Of a stretch of DNA of 27,967 nt, positions 25,214 through 27,967 are shown one piece after another. A program made the translations under genes and the position numbers. The notes beneath the pieces are model-generated. The model did not search any database, was not told the DNA's origin, and saw nothing but the letters and a program-made list of their open reading frames with translations. Each line of letters begins with the position of its first letter. Position 1 is the first letter of the stretch. Source of the stretch: JBLHRE01 sp047625765 (GTDB taxonomy: Bacteria > Bacteroidota > Bacteroidia > Flavobacteriales > JBLHRE01); contig JBLHRE010000004.1 of NCBI GenBank assembly GCA_047625765.1, positions 1-27,967 of the forward strand. Reading direction: 5' to 3'.

Positions 25214-25561
25214 TTATTGAATAGAAACAGTTTCTATAACTGTTTCTCTATTTTCTAATTTGATAAATCCATCGCCAGATAATGCCCCTTCTGTTACCGT
25301 AACTTCAAAAACAGCTTCATTTGGAAATTCAAAACTAATTTGTCCTTGCCCATCTGTTTCTCCTTGTCTTGAAACGGTAGCGCCTATAACTGGTGCGGTT
25401 AAACTTACACTTGCACCTGGAACAGGAGTGCTAAAGGAATCGACCACAATGATTTTACACTTGTAGAAGGGTTCTTTGTAGCATGATGAAAATACAATGC
25501 TTGCGAACAAGAATGTTACTACTAATATTGCGGGATTAAAAAACCGATTAATCTTTATCAT
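25214..25561 (-). CDS. small lipoprotein, tandem paralogue 1 (CYKEPFY family)
   Basis: A 115-residue lipoprotein. The frame is open to 25639, but the start at 25561 (MIKINRFF) gives a proper signal and lies just after a plausible promoter. The lipobox is FSSC with Cys27, directly followed by YKEPFYKC; Cys35 could pair with nothing else in the mature chain. The mature 89 residues look like a single beta-sandwich with VPGASVSLTAP, TDGQGQISFEF, EAVFEVTV and DGFIKLENRETVIETV, a layout like carboxypeptidase-regulatory or Cna-B-like domains. The next gene upstream encodes a paralogue with the same Cys27 and Cys35 positions. Function unknown; probably on the outer membrane. Confidence 0.75.
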   Translation of the reverse strand: MIKINRFFNPAILVVTFLFASIVFSSCYKEPFYKCKIIVVDSFSTPVPGASVSLTAPVIGATVSRQGETDGQGQISFEFPNEAVFEVTVTEGALSGDGFIKLENRETVIETVSIQ

Positions 25562-25584
25562 TTTTAATTTTAAAGTAATCCTAT

Positions 25585-25613
25585 TAAAAATATAGGAGCG
25601 GCTAATATAGCAA
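25585..25613 (-). promoter_or_regulatory. candidate promoter between the paralogous lipoprotein genes
   Basis: On the minus strand TTG (25613-25611), 18 nt, then TATTTTTA (25592-25585), one base off TAnnTTTG. The transcript would begin about 17-20 nt before the ATG at 25561, so paralogue 1 may be transcribed on its own. Confidence 0.4.
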
Positions 25614-25650
25614 ATTACTGAAATCAAAATTTGACACAATAAATTCCTGT

Positions 25651-25989
25651 TTAGGGTAGAACAATTGTCTCTTTCACGTTTTCTTGATCGATTAATTTGA
25701 TAAACCCAAATTCAGCATTATTACCCTTGCTTGCTTCTACATCGAAAACGGCAGCATTATCGAATTCAAAAGAGATTTCTCCTTTGGAATTGGTTAGTCC
25801 CATGCCAAAAGTATCGCCAATAGCAGTTAAAACAACTTCGGCTCCTTCAACCTTACTTTGGTCTTGAGATTCAACAATAACAGTACAGCCGTAAAAAGGT
25901 TCTTTATAGCAGGAAATAAAGAGGCAAGAGCCAAAAAAAGTAATCAAAATAAGCCGGGAGAAATTGCTTGTTATAGATTGTTTTATCAT
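25651..25989 (-). CDS. small lipoprotein, tandem paralogue 2 (CYKEPFY family)
   Basis: A 112-residue lipoprotein with lipobox FISC (Cys27) followed by YKEPFYGC (Cys35), the same positions as in paralogue 1 some 89 bp downstream. Shared blocks are EGAEVVLTA, GEISFEFDNAAVFDV and FGFIKLIDQENVKETI. The two differ in the middle (about residues 40-75), where loops of the beta-sandwich would lie. The chain is one small beta domain with no catalytic motif. I cannot name a function. The pair arose by duplication and diverged a good deal. A promoter -7 box (TATATTTG) lies about 40 nt upstream. Confidence 0.75.
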   Translation of the reverse strand: MIKQSITSNFSRLILITFFGSCLFISCYKEPFYGCTVIVESQDQSKVEGAEVVLTAIGDTFGMGLTNSKGEISFEFDNAAVFDVEASKGNNAEFGFIKLIDQENVKETIVLP

Positions 25990-26003
25990 AGGTATTAAAT
26001 TAA

Positions 26004-26011
26004 TAGGTTTG
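26004..26011 (+). promoter_or_regulatory. candidate pheS -7 box
   Basis: TAGGTTTG matches TAnnTTTG exactly; TTG at 25978-25980 lies 23 nt upstream, slightly long. The transcript would have a leader of about 55 nt. An alternative is TTTTTG at 26063-26068, 4 nt before ATG. Confidence 0.3.
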
Positions 26012-26029
26012 CACTTACAAATGGTTAGC

Positions 26030-26037
26030 CAAATATA
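26030..26037 (-). promoter_or_regulatory. -7 box of lipoprotein paralogue 2
   Basis: TATATTTG on the minus strand is an exact TAnnTTTG, about 40 nt before the start codon at 25989. The upstream element is weak (TTT rather than TTG, 19 nt away). Confidence 0.45.
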
Positions 26038-26072
26038 GTAATAAAGCTGGTTTGTTAAATCCTTTTTGATAC

Positions 26073-27098
26073 ATGGAGATATTAGAAAAAGTGGCGCTTT
26101 ATCAGAATGAAGTTGCTACAGCAGAACTTAATAATAAAGAGGCATTAGAGCAGTTTAGAATCCGTTTCTTGGGAAAGAAGGGGGTGATGAATGAATTGTT
26201 TGCTGCGTTTAAGGGGGTTCTTGGAGATCAAAAGCAGGCTTTTGGTCTGGCATTGAATAAGCTTAAAGCTGCTGCTACAGAAAAATATAAAATTGGTCAA
26301 GAGACATTGGAAGGGTCTGTCTCTGAAGGAGATTCCTTGGGCGATTTAACCAGGCCTGGTGCAATTACTCCCTTAGGAGCAAGGCATCCCTTGTCTTTGG
26401 TGAGAAACGAAATTGTAGAAATTTTTGCGAGAATTGGATTTACAGTATCCGAAGGGCCAGAAATTGAAGACGATTGGCACAATTTCTCTGCATTAAATTT
26501 GCCAGAAGAGCATCCGGCAAGAGATATGCAGGACACTTTTTTTATACAAACAGATCCTGATGTGCTGTTAAGAACGCACACCAGTTCTGTACAGGTGCGT
26601 TATATGGAGAATAACGAGGCTCCTATTCGTACTATTTCGCCAGGTAGAGTATTTAGAAATGAAGCTATTTCTGCAAGAGCACATTGTATTTTCCATCAAA
26701 TAGAAGGATTGTATATAGACGAAAACGTGTCGTTTGCAGACTTGAAAGAAACCCTGCTTTATTTTGCGAGAGAATTTTTTGGCGAGGGTACAGAAATAAG
26801 ATTGAGGCCTTCGTACTTCCCATTTACCGAGCCCAGTGCCGAGGTAGATGTTTCTTGTAACATCTGTAACAAAGAAGGCTGTAATGTGTGTAAGTACACA
26901 GGTTGGTTAGAGATATTAGGATGCGGAATGGTAGACCCTAATGTTTTGGAGAACTGTGGAATTGATTCTAAAAAATATACTGGTTTTGCTTTTGGTATGG
27001 GGATAGAGCGTATTGCAATGTTGAAATACCAAGTAAAAGATTTGCGCTTGTTTTTTGAAAACGATGTGCGCTTTTTAGAACAGTTTACTTCCGCTTAA
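26073..27098 (+). CDS. pheS: phenylalanyl-tRNA synthetase, alpha subunit
   Basis: A 341-residue class II synthetase subunit that charges tRNA-Phe together with PheT (not in this window). An N-terminal helical region (1-90) is followed by the catalytic domain with GDLTRPG, GARHPLSLVRNEIVEIFARI, GFTVSEGPEIEDDWHNFSAL, the motif-2 region TISPGRVFRNEAISARAHC and FHQIEGLYID, and motif 3 GFAFGMGIERIAML. A short Cys cluster CNICNKEGCNVCKYTGW (about 268-284) inserts before WLEILGCGMVDP; such clusters occur in many bacterial PheS. The following terminator suggests a single-gene transcript. Confidence 0.97.
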   Translation: MEILEKVALYQNEVATAELNNKEALEQFRIRFLGKKGVMNELFAAFKGVLGDQKQAFGLALNKLKAAATEKYKIGQETLEGSVSEGDSLGDLTRPGAITPLGARHPLSLVRNEIVEIFARIGFTVSEGPEIEDDWHNFSALNLPEEHPARDMQDTFFIQTDPDVLLRTHTSSVQVRYMENNEAPIRTISPGRVFRNEAISARAHCIFHQIEGLYIDENVSFADLKETLLYFAREFFGEGTEIRLRPSYFPFTEPSAEVDVSCNICNKEGCNVCKYTGWLEILGCGMVDPNVLENCGIDSKKYTGFAFGMGIERIAMLKYQVKDLRLFFENDVRFLEQFTSA

Positions 27099-27115
27099 TT
27101 CATACAAAAAAAAGT

Positions 27116-27160
27116 AAAAAGGGTCTTGTTTTGGTTTAACCCAGACAAGACCCTTTTTTT
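27116..27160. terminator. bidirectional terminator between pheS and the RidA-family gene
   Basis: AAAAAGGGTCTTGT (27116-27129) pairs perfectly over 14 bp with ACAAGACCCTTTTT (27145-27158); the 15-nt loop can fold a small GGTT/AACC hairpin. T-runs occur on both strands. It lies 17 bp after pheS and 4 bp after the stop of the convergent gene. Confidence 0.92.
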
Positions 27161-27164
27161 ATGC

Positions 27165-27587
27165 TTAAATGGTAGCCATTACCTTCAATTCTATGCCAAT
27201 AGGAGTAGGAAGTGATTTTATTTCTATGGTAGTTCTACAAGGTTGGTTGTCTTTAAAATACTCAGCATAAATAGCGTTGTAGGTTTTAAAGTCATCTTTC
27301 ATGTTGGTTAAGAAAACGGTAACATCAATAATGTTATCCCAACTCGATCCAGAAGCCTCAACAATCAATTTAATATTTTTGAAGACCGAGTGGCATTGTG
27401 TGGCGATGTCATACGAAAGAATGTTTCCTTCTGCATCTAGTTCTACGCCAGGTATTTTTTTAGTCCCTTTTTCTCTTGGTCCAACGCCCGATAAAAAAAG
27501 AAGGTTGCCCACTTTTCGCGCGTGAGGATAAAGCCCAACTGGTTCAGGTGCTTCGCTGCTATTTATTTTGATGCTATCGCTGCTCAT
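27165..27587 (-). CDS. RidA-family deaminase, 2-aminomuconate deaminase-like
   Basis: A 140-residue protein of the Rid/YjgF family. Blocks such as EPVGLYPHARKVGNLLFLSG, VGPREKGTKKIPGVELD, YDIATQCHSVFKNIKLIVE, DVTVFLTNMKDDFKTYN, CRTTIEIKSLPTPIGIELKV resemble 2-aminomuconate deaminases of the kynurenine pathway more than the housekeeping RidA that removes reactive enamines. The Arg before TT (PCRTT) and the C-terminal Glu (GIELKV) fit the active-site region. The open frame reaches 27674, but the ATG at 27587 gives the family N-terminus, and the longer version would run to within 2 bp of the tRNA gene. No other kynurenine genes are here, so the substrate is uncertain. Confidence 0.85.
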   Translation of the reverse strand: MSSDSIKINSSEAPEPVGLYPHARKVGNLLFLSGVGPREKGTKKIPGVELDAEGNILSYDIATQCHSVFKNIKLIVEASGSSWDNIIDVTVFLTNMKDDFKTYNAIYAEYFKDNQPCRTTIEIKSLPTPIGIELKVMATI

Positions 27588-27659
27588 AGTTTTAATTTTG
27601 TGTAAAAATAAAGGAATTATAATACTAGAAAGAATTCCTTTTTCAAAATAAAAAAAAGA

Positions 27660-27667
27660 TACATTTG
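27660..27667 (+). promoter_or_regulatory. tRNA-Ala promoter -7 box
   Basis: TACATTTG matches TAnnTTTG exactly and ends 8 nt before the mature tRNA start, the right distance for transcription to begin a few nt upstream of the tRNA. No clear TTG is seen upstream. Confidence 0.55.
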
Positions 27668-27675
27668 CCAGCAAT

Positions 27676-27752
<77 letters not shown>

Positions 27753-27753
27753 A

Positions 27754-27788
27754 AACAGTCTAGGGTTTATTTCTTAGGCTGTTTTTTT
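27754..27788 (+). terminator. terminator after tRNA-Ala
   Basis: AACAGTCTAG (27754-27763) pairs with TTAGGCTGTT (27774-27783), 10 pairs including two G-U, and is followed by five more T. It begins 5 nt after the tRNA. Confidence 0.85.
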
Positions 27789-27816
27789 GTGCAATTTAAT
27801 TTTTGGCATGTAGAAC

Positions 27817-27847
27817 TTGTGCAGTTGATTTATTCATCGTAATATTG
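27817..27847 (+). promoter_or_regulatory. promoter of the ArsR-type regulator gene
   Basis: TTG (27817-27819), 20 nt, then TAATATTG (27840-27847), one base off the consensus. The ATG is 9 nt further, leaving at most a few nt of leader. Confidence 0.5.
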
Positions 27848-27856
27848 CGATAAGTT

Positions 27857-27967
27857 ATGGGTCAGATAAAAACAGAGGCATACTCCTTAAGTCAAAACAG
27901 ATTAGCAGAGCTAATAAAAGCAATTGCGCATCCCGCACGAATAGCAATTTTAAAACAGCTTATTCGC
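27857..27967 (+). CDS. ArsR-family transcriptional regulator (5' part only)
   Basis: Only the first 37 codons lie in the window: MGQIKTEAYSLSQNRLAELI followed by KAIAHPARIAILKQLIR. The AxAHPARxxILxxL pattern is the start of the winged-helix domain of ArsR/SmtB repressors. The metal- or ligand-sensing part is beyond the edge, so what it senses cannot be said. It has its own promoter and is separated from the tRNA by a terminator. Confidence 0.8.
   Translation, partial: MGQIKTEAYSLSQNRLAELIKAIAHPARIAILKQLIR

Noticed and set aside
25223..25247. 10-bp inverted repeat AGAAACAGTT / AACTGTTTCT as a terminator or operator
   Set aside because: It lies inside the 3' coding end of lipoprotein paralogue 1 and has no T-run; the terminator at 25159-25199 follows it.
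27588..27674. Upstream extension of the RidA-family frame
   Set aside because: It reaches almost to the tRNA gene and adds residues foreign to the family; the ATG at 27587 begins the conserved domain.

Overview
The window looks like ordinary chromosome from a member of the Bacteroidota, most likely the order Flavobacteriales. The evidence is the gliding lipoprotein GldH, an S46 dipeptidyl peptidase, a TonB receptor with an N-terminal carboxypeptidase-like domain, many lipoproteins with SxxC-type lipoboxes, AT-rich spacers, and several spacers carrying the Bacteroidota promoter pattern (TTG about 20 nt before TAnnTTTG). No phage, insertion sequence, CRISPR array or defence island is visible. 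The genus cannot be read from this sequence.

Layout. Positions 1-3362 (minus) hold a two-gene outer-membrane unit: a beta-barrel protein of unknown function followed by a haem/haemoglobin-type TonB receptor cut off by the window edge. Positions 3646-8039 (minus) hold a lipoprotein with a membrane-embedded tail, a secreted TIMP-like protein, a DPP7-type S46 peptidase with a clear terminator, and a small lipoprotein flanked by two inverted copies of a degenerate intergenic repeat. Positions 8178-10511 (minus) form a tight set in the order exodeoxyribonuclease III, OmpA-like coiled-coil lipoprotein, DinB-like protein. Divergent from it is a giant outer-membrane protein (10565-13963, plus), then aminopeptidase P and an overlapping alpha/beta hydrolase.

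Positions 16131-22941 (minus) read in transcription order holB, ricT-like PSP1 protein, gldH, penicillin-binding protein 1A, scoA, scoB: replication clamp loading, a PSP1 regulator, gliding, cell-wall synthesis and ketone-body CoA transfer. pgk diverges from holB and converges with cvpA, overlapping it by 23 bp. A small conserved protein, two tandem paralogous lipoproteins, pheS, a RidA-family deaminase, tRNA-Ala(GGC) and the start of an ArsR-type regulator complete the window.

Most of this is core housekeeping. I did not find a convincing new multi-gene system. The points most worth checking are the tandem CYKEPFY lipoproteins, the SprA-like giant barrel, the inverted repeat pair around 7569-8039, promoter boxes placed exactly 4 nt before start codons (leaderless candidates), and the TIMP-like protein next to a secreted peptidase.
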